From positions 123,357 to 187,356 of the forward strand of contig CAZRVN010000005.1 of assembly GCA_964603595.1 (NCBI GenBank): a stretch of 64,000 bases of DNA, read 5' to 3'. Source of the stretch: JAQVEM01 sp964603595 (GTDB lineage: Bacteria; Actinomycetota; Humimicrobiia; Humimicrobiales; Humimicrobiaceae). Shown in pieces: positions 1 to 8,037 of the stretch (its first letter is position 1; each line of letters starts with the position of its first letter). The notes under the pieces are model-generated. The model worked only from the letters and a program-made list of their open reading frames with translations. It did no database searches and was not told where the DNA came from. A program made the position numbers and the translations under genes.

Positions 1-136
1 TTGTGGTCTTGCCGCAGCCCGATGGCCCAAGCAGCGTAAAAAATTCTCCTTCTTTTACACCAAAGGACAAACCGTTGATTACTGTAACATCTCCATATTT
101 TTTTGTAGTATTCTTAAAATTTATAGTCACAGACAT
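1..136 (-). CDS. ABC transporter ATP-binding protein, N-terminal part (cut by window edge)
   Basis: The first 45 codons of an ABC ATPase read leftward out of the window. The visible part has the usual first strands and a Walker A motif, GPSGCGKTT, at its cut end. An ATG at 134-136 follows a GGGG-type ribosome site on the minus strand. It lies about 100 bases after the solute-binding protein at 235-1377, so the two are probably one iron(III)/polyamine-type importer operon, with the permease expected beyond the left edge. The substrate cannot be told from this fragment. Confidence 0.9.
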   Translation of the reverse strand, partial: MSVTINFKNTTKKYGDVTVINGLSFGVKEGEFFTLLGPSGCGKTT

Positions 137-234
137 TTTTTAATCCCCACTCTCTACGCATTTTTTATTGCTGTTGGTGAAGCACAGGCACAGTATCTCG
201 TTGACCAGTGGTACCGATAATCCACCTTATAACT

Positions 235-1377
235 TTATCTGGTAAATATATCTCTGTATTGTTCCAGTATATTTTCCTTATTTTCCGCAACCCACTCGAG
301 GTCGTCAAATATTAAATAAATATCATCTAGGGCTTTTAGACCTTCTGCAGGTTCAACATCTGCTCTTACCGGTCGCCTGTTTAATTCACTTGAAATTTTA
401 GCCTGAGTTTCATAAGCAATAGTAAAATCTATAAATGCCTTAGCATTTTCTAAATTTTTTGCACCCTTGATAATAGCAGTGCAGTCAGGCTTAATAATAG
501 TACCTTCTACAGGATAAACAATCTCTACTGGTGCTCCTGCAGCATAGTACTCAGCTGCTCCCATCTCATAGGTCAACCCTACAAAATACTCACCATCTGA
601 AACACCCTTGGGTACTGCAGATGAGCTATCCAGCAATTTACCGTCTAATTGTTCGATTAATTGTTCAACATAGTCCCATCCTGCCTCAGGATCGCCTTCA
701 CCCATTGCAAATAACTGATTAACTACTTGCTCGAAAGACGATGAGGACTTCTCTGGGTCTGCATTTGCAATCTTGCCTTTTAGCTCAGGATTCAATAGAC
801 TTTCGTATCCGTCTATTCCAAGGTCACCAGCCAGGTTTGTGTTTAGTACTATTACACTCGGTATAGCAGTAAATCTGGTAATGCTACCTTCAACATTTTG
901 AAAGTCTTCGAATAGATCCGCGTCGTTTTCAGATACGTATGGTTCAAAATACTCAGAATCAGGACTCAGTGCTGATATTGTTCCTCCCCACATAATGTCC
1001 CCCTGAGGATTTTCACTTTCTGCTTCAATCCTAGTCAGCAGTTCGCCAGTACCGGCCGCTATTACTTCGACTTCAATCCCGGTCTGACTCTCGAACTCTA
1101 CAACTAAAGGATCAAGGAACTCAAGCTTGTGAGAAGAGTAGACAATCAGTTCCTTACTGACATCTTCGTCTTTTTCAGTAACTGCTGCTTCTTCAGTACC
1201 TGCTGCTTCTTCAGTGCCTGCTGCTTCTTCAGTACCTGCTGCTTCTTCAGTGCCTGCTGCTTCTTCAGTACCTGCTGCTTCTTTTGGTTCTTCTTCCTTA
1301 CAGCTAACAAGAGAGAAGCTACAAATTATTGCTACGACTAATAAAACTACTACCGCTAATAACGTTAACCTTTTCAT
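235..1377 (-). CDS. ABC transporter substrate-binding lipoprotein, iron(III)/polyamine type
   Basis: A 380-residue extracellular solute-binding protein. A hydrophobic signal peptide ends in a lipobox (LVSC, Cys about residue 26), so it should be lipid-anchored on the outer face of the membrane. An acidic linker of repeated EEAAGT hexapeptides follows (about residues 34-66), then a type 2 periplasmic-binding fold. The fold resembles the FbpA/AfuA/PotD group that binds ferric iron, phosphonates or polyamines, with features such as 'SSHKLEFLDPLV' at the start and 'PVEGTIIKPDC' in the second lobe. The ATPase gene follows it. The family assignment is good; the ligand (iron, polyamine or an organic anion) is not decided by the sequence. 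Confidence 0.85.
   Translation of the reverse strand: MKRLTLLAVVVLLVVAIICSFSLVSCKEEEPKEAAGTEEAAGTEEAAGTEEAAGTEEAAGTEEAAVTEKDEDVSKELIVYSSHKLEFLDPLVVEFESQTGIEVEVIAAGTGELLTRIEAESENPQGDIMWGGTISALSPDSEYFEPYVSENDADLFEDFQNVEGSITRFTAIPSVIVLNTNLAGDLGIDGYESLLNPELKGKIANADPEKSSSSFEQVVNQLFAMGEGDPEAGWDYVEQLIEQLDGKLLDSSSAVPKGVSDGEYFVGLTYEMGAAEYYAAGAPVEIVYPVEGTIIKPDCTAIIKGAKNLENAKAFIDFTIAYETQAKISSELNRRPVRADVEPAEGLKALDDIYLIFDDLEWVAENKENILEQYRDIFTR
1183..1284. repeat. 18-bp tandem repeat inside the substrate-binding protein gene
   Basis: Five near-perfect 18-bp units (consensus TGCTGCTTCTTCAGTACC, alternating A/G at one site) plus a partial sixth lie in tandem. On the minus strand they encode the EEAAGT hexapeptide linker between lipid anchor and binding domain. 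Such arrays change copy number by slippage without breaking the frame. Confidence 0.9.
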
Positions 1378-1578
1378 TTAGCCTCCTTAATTTATTAATA
1401 TTATTCTTTTACAAATTATTTTTAATTTTTCATTGTTATCCTCCTTTGTAAAATATTTAACATTATCTAAAAATTATAAAATTCGCTAATTGTCTTTACA
1501 ATGATATATAAAATTAAATTGTATAGTATTCTGAACTGTATCAATTTCAAAAAATAGCTATTCTTAGTAACTCAATAA

Positions 1579-1875
1579 ATAGACCCTATAAGGAAAATAA
1601 TTAAGATTGATGGTAAAAATTTTAAAGTAATAGGGACACTTGAAAGCAGGGGGACAGATATGTTTGGTAACGACCGGGACGATTTCATAAGTATCCCTGT
1701 AACTACTGCACAGAACAAACTGTATGGAATGGATTCATATAATATGATTCTCTCACAGAGTGTCAGTGAGGAAAAAATAGAAGATGCAAGTGAAGTAGTG
1801 GGCCTTTTCTTCGGCATTTACCCAGCAATGCGCGCTGCACGGCTTAACCCCATAGATGCTCTTAGATACGAGTAA
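1579..1875 (+). pseudogene. MacB/FtsX-type ABC permease relic (internal deletion)
   Basis: An open frame without a proper start, preceded by an in-frame stop at 1576. Its first part reads like the periplasmic domain of a MacB permease (DPIRKIIKIDGKNFKVIGT, then residues about a disulfide-free loop). After about 70 residues it jumps straight to the C-terminal signature GIYPAMRAARLNPIDALRYE, which normally follows the last membrane helices. The core and at least two transmembrane segments are missing. The product cannot be a working transporter. Confidence 0.8.
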
Positions 1876-1959
1876 TATAAATTTATATTAATAGTTAAGC
1901 TATACTTCCGGTATGTTGCCTAAAGAGAGATTGTATATAATTTCCGGGGATGTAACTTA

Positions 1960-2085
1960 TGCACTTTTTTATTAACTATAATAGGTATAACTGTTGGCGG
2001 CCGCATAGTTAGTTTATGCATAGGTTCTGCTCTGACCTCTAAGACTGAAGAAGCTATATCAAACTTAAACCAAATATTTTTATAA
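1960..2085 (+). pseudogene. MacB/FtsX permease N-terminal relic
   Basis: A 41-codon open stretch reads 'FLLTIIGITVGG', then 'IGSALTSKTEEAISNLNQI', and stops at 2083-2085. This matches the first transmembrane helix and following loop of MacB-type permeases (LLTMLGIIIG...ISSLGTN in the family). It has no good start codon and no continuation. It lies just after the C-terminal relic at 1579-1875, so either two tandem permease genes or one rearranged gene decayed here. Confidence 0.55.
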
Positions 2086-2091
2086 CGCACC

Positions 2092-2543
2092 TTAAATCTT
2101 AATACTTTTCAAATCTTTAGGAAGGTGTGGGTTCAGACAGATCCTGTCCTCCAGAACATCCAGTCCTGCAAATACCCGTAGGAAAACATTAATTGTAGCC
2201 CCCATAACTCCAGTATGCATACATTCCTGTGCAGCCCCTCTTTGAATATCGTGTGAATCACTTTCCATAGCAGTTAGAAACAAATTCATAGTCTTATCAT
2301 CGTCATTTAAAAGAGAGCATATATAGAAATGGGCTGCTATGCTCAATGTTAAACCATGAGACGTCATGGGATAATAGTAACCAAAATTTTTGTAGGTACC
2401 TTATTATATATTCCGGTAATATATGTTCCCGGATAATAGATTTCAGATGCATGTGATTCGCAGGCAGCTCCCCGTGTACCAAAATAGCCATTTCCAAGTG
2501 TGGTTAACGCCTCCCTCAAGGGCTCTTTTTCAGGTATAAAATC
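2092..2543 (-). pseudogene. GH65 disaccharide phosphorylase relic, N- and C-termini fused by a large deletion
   Basis: Two pieces of a glycoside hydrolase family 65 enzyme (maltose/trehalose/kojibiose phosphorylase type, normally 750-800 residues) are joined in 450 bases. From 2543 leftward one frame reads 'REALTTLGNGYFGTRGAA' and 'YYPGTYITGIYNKV', the N-terminal signature of the family. Near 2380 the frame changes and 'FGYYYPMTSHGLTLS' begins, which is the C-terminal signature, followed by 'ESDSHDIQRGAAQECMH' and 'LNPHLPKDLKS'. The catalytic (alpha/alpha)6 barrel is missing and a frameshift sits at the junction. It is the last member of a minus-strand HAD / trehalose-phosphatase / GH65 set. 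Confidence 0.85.
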
Positions 2544-2565
2544 TTATATGTTAATTCCCACGTAT

Positions 2566-3357
2566 TCATAAAGCTAACTCCACAAAATATGACAAGACAC
2601 TTTTTACTTCATCTACTGTTTCAACATAATATTTTGCTTTTGTCGGGCGTATTTTTTCTGCCACTAAAATACCAAAACCATCATCCTCCAGTGCAGTAAA
2701 AGCGTCTTCATCTGTTGTATCATCTCCTATGTAAATAGCCAGATTCTTTTCCGGGTCATATTCAAGTGTATTTAATATCCATTTAACAGCTTTCCCTTTA
2801 TCCCAGTCAAGGTCAGGCCTGATTTCAAGCACCTTTTTCCCCTCGGTTACTTTTAAGCCCGGATACTTTAAAACTGTTGCCTTAACAACTTTTTTAAACT
2901 CATCAATATGTTCTCTGGATACCAGACGGTAATGGCATGAAGTTGTATATTTCACATCCTCGATTAAAGCTCCATTAATATGTTTGGTAAGTTCCTTTAT
3001 GTTTTCCTGGGCTTCGTTTTTAATCTCTCTTAAACGCTGTGCTTCTTTATTGATAATTAACTTGCCATCAGGTTTTACAATTTCAAATCCATGACTCCCT
3101 GCATAATAAATATTATCAACATCTACTTTTAAGCGAACATCATCTGTTGCCCTTCCGCTTATAATAGAGACCTTATATTTCTCAACAAGTTTTACCAGGA
3201 TTTTCTTCATATCATCATGCAAAACTGCCAGGTCCGGCATCGCCACGATAGGGGTTAACGTGCCATCATAGTCCAAAAAAATAAAGACTTCCTTAAGGCA
3301 GAAGAGTTTTCCTATCTCGTCTTTTTTTCTAAAAAAATTAATTACTTTTTTATTCAT
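2566..3357 (-). CDS. otsB: Trehalose-6-phosphate phosphatase
   Basis: A 263-residue HAD-superfamily phosphatase of normal length for the OtsB/TPP family. The nucleophile motif DYDGTLTPI lies at about residues 29-37. Motif II 'SIISGRATDDVR' is near residue 75, and the acidic magnesium motif 'GDDTTDEDAF' is near residue 216. It removes phosphate from trehalose-6-phosphate to give trehalose, a compatible solute. Both neighbours (a HAD beta-phosphoglucomutase relic 8 bases upstream and a GH65 relic downstream) are decayed, whereas this frame is intact with all key residues. No trehalose-phosphate synthase is visible in the window, so the substrate must come from elsewhere. Confidence 0.88.
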   Translation of the reverse strand: MNKKVINFFRKKDEIGKLFCLKEVFIFLDYDGTLTPIVAMPDLAVLHDDMKKILVKLVEKYKVSIISGRATDDVRLKVDVDNIYYAGSHGFEIVKPDGKLIINKEAQRLREIKNEAQENIKELTKHINGALIEDVKYTTSCHYRLVSREHIDEFKKVVKATVLKYPGLKVTEGKKVLEIRPDLDWDKGKAVKWILNTLEYDPEKNLAIYIGDDTTDEDAFTALEDDGFGILVAEKIRPTKAKYYVETVDEVKSVLSYFVELAL

Positions 3358-3365
3358 AACACTCT

Positions 3366-3689
3366 TTAATTTTTTATTTTACTGTTATGCTTCCTGAACC
3401 ATTTATCAATTTGTTCCGTAGCAATTTCTTCAGGATTGCCTTCAGGTATCCTGATTCGGCGTGATTTTAAAAAAGAAAGGGTACCTTCACAGCGGGGTTT
3501 GCCATCTACACAGGGCAGGTAATCATGCTCATAAGAAATTTTTCTATATTTACATCCCTCTTCCTGACCTCTTCTATCTAAAAACTCATCAAAAACAATT
3601 TTCCAGGCCTTTGCATGAATCCTAGCAGTTCTTGTTATAACTCCATAAAGGTTAAAAATTATTGTTGTAAATGCATAACCATGGGACAT
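3366..3689 (-). pseudogene. Beta-phosphoglucomutase-like HAD hydrolase relic
   Basis: A 107-codon frame resembles the first half of GH65-associated HAD phosphoglucomutases: an IF-LDGV-T region, then TARIHAKAWKIVFDEFL, then 'DYLPCVDGKPRCEG' and 'LPEG'-like text. The catalytic DxDG loop has become N-L-Y-G ('IFNLYGVITRTARIH'), so the nucleophilic Asp and the acid/base Asp are both lost, and the C-terminal half with the phosphate-binding Lys and acidic pair is missing. The family usually converts beta-glucose-1-phosphate, released by a GH65 phosphorylase, to glucose-6-phosphate. Its GH65 partner is also broken here, so the whole route seems to have been lost. Confidence 0.8.
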
Positions 3690-4472
3690 ATATCATCCTT
3701 CTGGTTTTTATTCCAACAATTATAAAAATTATAAATAGTCATTAATACCATAGCAAGAATTTATAATTTTTTAAATGAAAAAAGTGTAAAAATAATTCAG
3801 TTGTAGAGAATTTATTTTTTGTTGCAAAAAATAAACCGCAGTTGAATTAAATAAAAAAATCAGTTTCTCTGACACTACAATTATGGCTTTACAAATATGT
3901 CCTTTAAAGATTTAATAAAATAGTTATATCCTGGCTATTACTTTTATACACACCAGCAAATTCATCCTGTATCGCTCTTATATAGCAGGCATTTTAATTC
4001 TGGCACCTGTTAGTATCATCTGCATGCCGGGTCATTATAATAATACATTTCCGCCAAGGTTAACCAGTATATTATATAAATAATTCCGTAGACTGCTACA
4101 ACTAAAAAGAATAATAAATAACGTTATAATAAACATAGACTTAGATAATACAATTTTTTTCATTTCTTCCTCTTTTAAATACTATTAAATTTAATAAAAG
4201 CAACTAAAAAACAGTTATATTTAAAACTTTTTTAGTTATATTCTTACTAAAATATTCCATATCCACTTAAATTAGAATGTAATTAAAATATTATATACTT
4301 GTTTATATTTTTATTTTTATGTTAATCTTATTCTTTGATATCTTAAATGTCAATACTATGTATATTGTTTTTATATACAATATAAAATTTTAATAATTAT
4401 AATTATTTTATTAAATAAATACTTTTTTTATTTTTAAATAAATACACACTATTTAGCCGGCTTGAATAATTA
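3690..4472. other. Long AT-rich stretch without a convincing gene
   Basis: Nearly 800 bases of very AT-rich DNA between the HAD relic and the ferritin terminator. The only non-random text is a minus-strand run of about 33 codons near 3990-4110 ('VYGIIYIIYWLTLAEMYY') that looks like one membrane helix. It has no start codon or ribosome site. This may be further decayed coding DNA. Confidence 0.6.
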
Positions 4473-4514
4473 ATAAATACGGGAGCCAGCTAATAAGCTG
4501 GCTCCCGTATTTAT
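4473..4514. terminator. Perfect 19-bp stem terminator
   Basis: A perfect inverted repeat: arms 4473-4491 and 4496-4514, GGGAGCCAGCT core flanked by ATAAATAC, loop AATA. It lies 70 bases past the stop of the ferritin-like gene (minus strand), with A/T tracts on both sides of the GC core. It is the strongest hairpin in this part of the window and can act in both directions. Confidence 0.85.
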
Positions 4515-4584
4515 CTTATTTCTAAGTTCTAACTCCCTGATATATCTTTAAAAAGATAAATAGGCACTTTTAAATATTTACCAT

Positions 4585-5064
4585 TTACACAATATCTTCC
4601 AGTATTGCCTGCAGGTCTTCTTCATGCTCTATTTCATCTTCCAGTATATCAAGTACCATCTTGTAGGTAACTACATCTTTGTCCTTCACAACTTCAAGCA
4701 GGTTATTATAAACATCAATGGCACACTGCTCACCTTCTATATTCTGCTGTATTATAGCTTTTACTGATGGGTCTTCCGGAGCACTGTAGCCGCAATTAGC
4801 TACTTTATACCAGTCTTCAGGTTTTAGAACCGGTATACCACCCAGAGTTATTATCCTTTCAGCAATCATCTCTGCGTGACCCAGCTCCTCGTTTGCATGT
4901 TCTACCAATTCTCTCTCTGCAGCACCTCTAAGCTGGCCAGTTACTACCTTTGCACCAATCCAGTATTGATAGTATGCAAGCCATTCGTCTGCATATGCTT
5001 TATTCAGCAATTCAATAACTCTCTCTACATCCATTTTAATTATTCCTTTTCCTTTTGTTCCCAT
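4585..5064 (-). CDS. Ferritin-like diiron protein, Dps-like (DPSL) type
   Basis: A four-helix ferritin-like protein of 159 residues. Iron ligands are visible as E in 'ADEWLAYYQYW', ExxH in 'EHANEELGHAEM', E in 'EGEQCAIDVY' and ExxH in 'EDEIEHEEDL'. Two cysteines (NCGYSAP and GEQCAID) flank the metal site, as in the DPSL/thioferritin branch that protects anaerobes by reducing peroxide with ferrous iron. Two starts are possible: the first ATG has GAGAAAGGA upstream, while Met11 (MDVERVIEL) has AAAGGAAAAGGA and gives the usual family N-terminus. The gene stands alone, with a strong terminator downstream. Confidence 0.85.
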   Translation of the reverse strand: MGTKGKGIIKMDVERVIELLNKAYADEWLAYYQYWIGAKVVTGQLRGAAERELVEHANEELGHAEMIAERIITLGGIPVLKPEDWYKVANCGYSAPEDPSVKAIIQQNIEGEQCAIDVYNNLLEVVKDKDVVTYKMVLDILEDEIEHEEDLQAILEDIV

Positions 5065-5604
5065 TTATTTTTCCTTTCTCTTAATAGTTTGAATTTCTCT
5101 ATTTATAAGCTCTATAAATACAATTTTTTCTTATTTAAGCCATTTTAATTAAAAATAATATACTCCCGCTACATTGTCAATAACAAACATTATAATATTA
5201 TAATTAGCAGCGATAATACCTCTGTAAATTAAAGTGTTTTAGCATTTTTTAAAAAAGTCCTTCTAAAATTACCAGGTAGCACAAAACTAGATACTGCAAG
5301 AATCTATACCAATTTTAAAAGCTCTCAGATATTAAAATCTATAGATAGATTTTATTTAAGGTATGACCTTTCATAAATTTAATTTCTATTAATACTTCTA
5401 AATTCTATTATTATTTAAAAAATTATCATAGAATTATTAGAAATAATAAGATAAATTTATTACAGTAGAAATAATTTAATAATGATTGGAGCTCAGTATA
5501 AATAAATTAAAACATTCAGTAGAAGATTGGGTCCAAAAAAATAATTTGTATTGAATAAAAATATATAAACTCTGGCCAAGGATAAAGTAAGGAGTAAAAC
5601 AATT
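5065..5604. other. AT-rich intergenic region between divergent genes
   Basis: About 540 bases between the divergently transcribed ferritin-like gene and the membrane-protein gene. It should carry both promoters, but no clear -35/-10 pair, repeat or RNA structure stands out. A ribosome site (AAGGAG) lies just before 5605. Confidence 0.5.
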
Positions 5605-6396
5605 ATGATGGAAAAAATAATAAAAAAATGGTGGTTTTATGTAATTGTTCTAATAATCGCATTCATTCCATCAATTACACAAGAAACAGCTTCATATGAA
5701 AAAATTCCATTAATAATTAAAGAAGTATTACAAAACCCACTTGCATATAAAATAGAATTGTTATACCCGCTTACAAAAATAATATTGATTATGCTGGCGC
5801 TTGGCCCGGTTATACTTAAAAATAAATTTAGAAGAATATTTCCATTGCTTTTCATCTTGCTAATGTTTGCTGTTGCAATTTTTCAAAACGTTTCATTAGA
5901 AACACAATTTGGTTATGTAATATTAATAGGGAACATTTTAGTACAAATGCTGGTTATAATTTCCTGGATTTACGAAATTAAAATACAGAAAAATGATTTT
6001 TCTAAATTACAATTGAATTGGTGGAAAATATTATGCATACTTTTAGGTCTTTTTGCTTTCTGGATGCCTGCTAAAAATGGTATGATGCATTTTTCTATCA
6101 GTGACCTGCTAATGAATGAAGCTGGATTAACTTATTGTATGATTACACCCATAGCTTTAGCAATAATGTTACTTTATTTTCCGGGTATTAATAAAGTGAC
6201 ATTAAGAATTACATCATTTGTCGGATTATATTTTGGAGTAATGAATTTAATTACATGGTTTTTGCTTAATAAAGAGTTCTGGTGGATGGGAATATTACAT
6301 TTTCCATTATTTATCGTTAGTCTTATTGGACTAATTTTATCTAAATCAATAAAATCCGATACTCTACCCAGCAAAGACCTTAAGGTTAGTTCCTAG
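5605..6396 (+). CDS. Polytopic membrane protein of unknown function
   Basis: I do not recognise the family. The 263-residue protein begins with a short basic segment, then has about seven or eight hydrophobic helices, spaced roughly every 30 residues, with few charged residues in between and a hydrophilic tail (SKSIKSDTLPSKDLKVSS). Tryptophan-rich membrane borders (KKWWFYV, QLNWWKIL, EFWWMGI) recur. The start Met-Met has AAGGAG upstream. It is a lone plus-strand gene among minus-strand housekeeping genes and ends in a hairpin shared with the convergent YtxH gene. Confidence 0.7.
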   Translation: MMEKIIKKWWFYVIVLIIAFIPSITQETASYEKIPLIIKEVLQNPLAYKIELLYPLTKIILIMLALGPVILKNKFRRIFPLLFILLMFAVAIFQNVSLETQFGYVILIGNILVQMLVIISWIYEIKIQKNDFSKLQLNWWKILCILLGLFAFWMPAKNGMMHFSISDLLMNEAGLTYCMITPIALAIMLLYFPGINKVTLRITSFVGLYFGVMNLITWFLLNKEFWWMGILHFPLFIVSLIGLILSKSIKSDTLPSKDLKVSS

Positions 6397-6485
6397 CATC
6401 TTTTTAGTCTATCCCGTACCTTATTAAGCCAGATTGGAAAGTAGTAAATTTTAAAAATTAGTCCTTAAGCCGGGTTCTGTATATA

Positions 6486-6527
6486 ATATAAGCCCTTCAA
6501 ACCTCTAAGGGCTTAAAGGGCTTATAT
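6486..6527. terminator. Hairpin between convergent genes
   Basis: Arms ATATAAGCCCTT (6486-6497) and AAGGGCTTATAT (6516-6527) are perfectly complementary. A second copy of the AAGGGCTT half lies inside the 18-base loop, so two alternative stems can form. It lies between the stops of the plus-strand membrane protein and the minus-strand YtxH gene and likely ends both transcripts. Confidence 0.7.
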
Positions 6528-6562
6528 CTTTCAAATAATAATCTCTATTATTATTAATATTA

Positions 6563-6796
6563 TTATCTGGATCCCTCTACATCTTCCTTCACTTTCTTTT
6601 CATACTCCCGTGCATGCTTTTTTACTTCTGCTGTCTTTTCGCTAATGAAATCCAGCGCTTTTCCGCAGTAATCCTTAACCTGCTCTTTTAGTATCTCCCT
6701 GCTTTCTTCACCCTTGCGCGGTGCTACAAGCAGACCTGTCAAAACTCCCAATCCAAAAACAATAAGCGAATAACCGAGTATATCAGAATCCTTCAT
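6563..6796 (-). CDS. YtxH domain membrane protein
   Basis: A 77-residue protein with one N-terminal transmembrane helix (YSLIVFGLGVLTGLLVAP), the family signature 'APRKGEESRE', and a charged helical tail rich in Lys and Glu. YtxH proteins are small membrane-anchored proteins of unclear, often stress-related role. A longer frame is open upstream, but ATG at 6796 is the better start: it has AGGAAAGGAG before it and lies one base after the TAG of the DUF4349 gene, so translation is probably coupled. Confidence 0.8.
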   Translation of the reverse strand: MKDSDILGYSLIVFGLGVLTGLLVAPRKGEESREILKEQVKDYCGKALDFISEKTAEVKKHAREYEKKVKEDVEGSR

Positions 6797-6797
6797 A

Positions 6798-7769
6798 CTA
6801 TTTTTTCTCCTTTCCTGCTCTTCTCCTTCTTCTTGCCTTAACAACCTGCCATACAATAATTAGAACTATTACCAGTATAATCCATACCGGCGAAGTCGCA
6901 ATGAACGCCATGAGCATCCAGTTAAATGCACTTACAGCACCTCTGAGACCTCTTATCATTGAATCTATAAATCCCCAATCAGATTCATCCTCTATTACTT
7001 TCTCAGGTTCATGAAAATAAGCATCTATCGTAGAAAAAGACACCATATCATCAAGATAGTTCATTCTTCCCTTTATCATTTCAATTTCACTCTGGACATT
7101 ACTCAGCTCTCTCTGCACTTCCAGACTGTCGCTTACTCTCTTTGACTGCTCCATCAGGTCCAGAAGAATTTCCCTCTGTGCCTCGTAATTTTCAAGCCGG
7201 CTCTCAAGGTCAACATACTCCTGAGTTATATCCTGGCCGGAGCTTGAAATGCTTTCAATGGTCCCCATTTCTTTAACTTTTTCCAGGGCAGAACTATATT
7301 TGCCTGAAGGAACTCTTATAGTAACATACCCGCTGGTGAGGTTTCCTTCAGAATCAGAATAACTCTGGCTGCCAGAAACAAAACCACCATTCTGCTCTGC
7401 AAGAGCTGACAATTTAAACATGATTTCTTCAAACTTACCATTTCCAACTTCCATCTCAATATATGCAGTTTTAATGACCTTTCTGTCACCTGCAACTGTG
7501 GCATCGCCATACTGGGTTCCGCTATTACTTACGCTGTCTTCTCCTGACCCTTCCAGAGTAGACTCCTTATCATATCCTTCATCTGCTGCCGGGGCTTCTG
7601 CTGTTGCCCCATAATCAGCTTCCCTATAAATTGCCTCTTCTGCTTCTTCTACTGATTCTATTAATGCTCCCGATTCTACTGCTCTACATCCTGCACAAGC
7701 CATCCCGAATACCAAAACAGCTGTAAGAATAATGAATAATATTTTAGATGATAAAATTTTGATTTTCAT
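6798..7769 (-). CDS. DUF4349 membrane-anchored lipoprotein
   Basis: A 323-residue secreted protein. It has a signal peptide ending in Cys-rich text (MACAGC) that may serve as a lipobox, then an acidic low-complexity stretch to about residue 90. The DUF4349 domain follows ('KVIKTAYIEMEVGNGKFEEI', 'GYVTIRVPSGKYSSAL'), then a coiled coil (about residues 195-245) and a C-terminal transmembrane helix with a strongly basic end (KARRRRRAGKEKK). The layout places the DUF4349 domain outside and the tail in the cytoplasm. The function of the family is not established. It is co-transcribed with the YtxH gene. Confidence 0.85.
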   Translation of the reverse strand: MKIKILSSKILFIILTAVLVFGMACAGCRAVESGALIESVEEAEEAIYREADYGATAEAPAADEGYDKESTLEGSGEDSVSNSGTQYGDATVAGDRKVIKTAYIEMEVGNGKFEEIMFKLSALAEQNGGFVSGSQSYSDSEGNLTSGYVTIRVPSGKYSSALEKVKEMGTIESISSSGQDITQEYVDLESRLENYEAQREILLDLMEQSKRVSDSLEVQRELSNVQSEIEMIKGRMNYLDDMVSFSTIDAYFHEPEKVIEDESDWGFIDSMIRGLRGAVSAFNWMLMAFIATSPVWIILVIVLIIVWQVVKARRRRRAGKEKK

Positions 7770-8037
7770 TTATACCTCCCAATTTCAAAATAAAGTTTTT
7801 GATATTAAAATTACTCCCGGTATTAGATCTATAACTGTTAGTGAAATTATAACCTATTTTATAATACTTATTAACTTACCAGCTAAAAATCCTTTTAGAA
7901 TATAAATCTATTTAATGCTAAAGATAAAATTTTATTGAGCTTATAACATATTTTTTATATATATTCGAAGAATCTCCGTTTTAATCAAGGTATTTATTAG
8001 AGAAATTTCCATTTAAATATTTCTCTCTGGAGATTAA

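Noticed and set aside
1129..1341. Cys/Phe-rich plus-strand frame in the first binding-protein gene
   Set aside because: It is the antisense of the EEAAGT tandem repeat; the repeat alone creates its regular pattern.
3990..4110. Membrane-helix-like minus-strand stretch in the gap after the HAD relic
   Set aside because: Only about 33 codons, no start or ribosome site, no recognisable family; could be chance or old decay.
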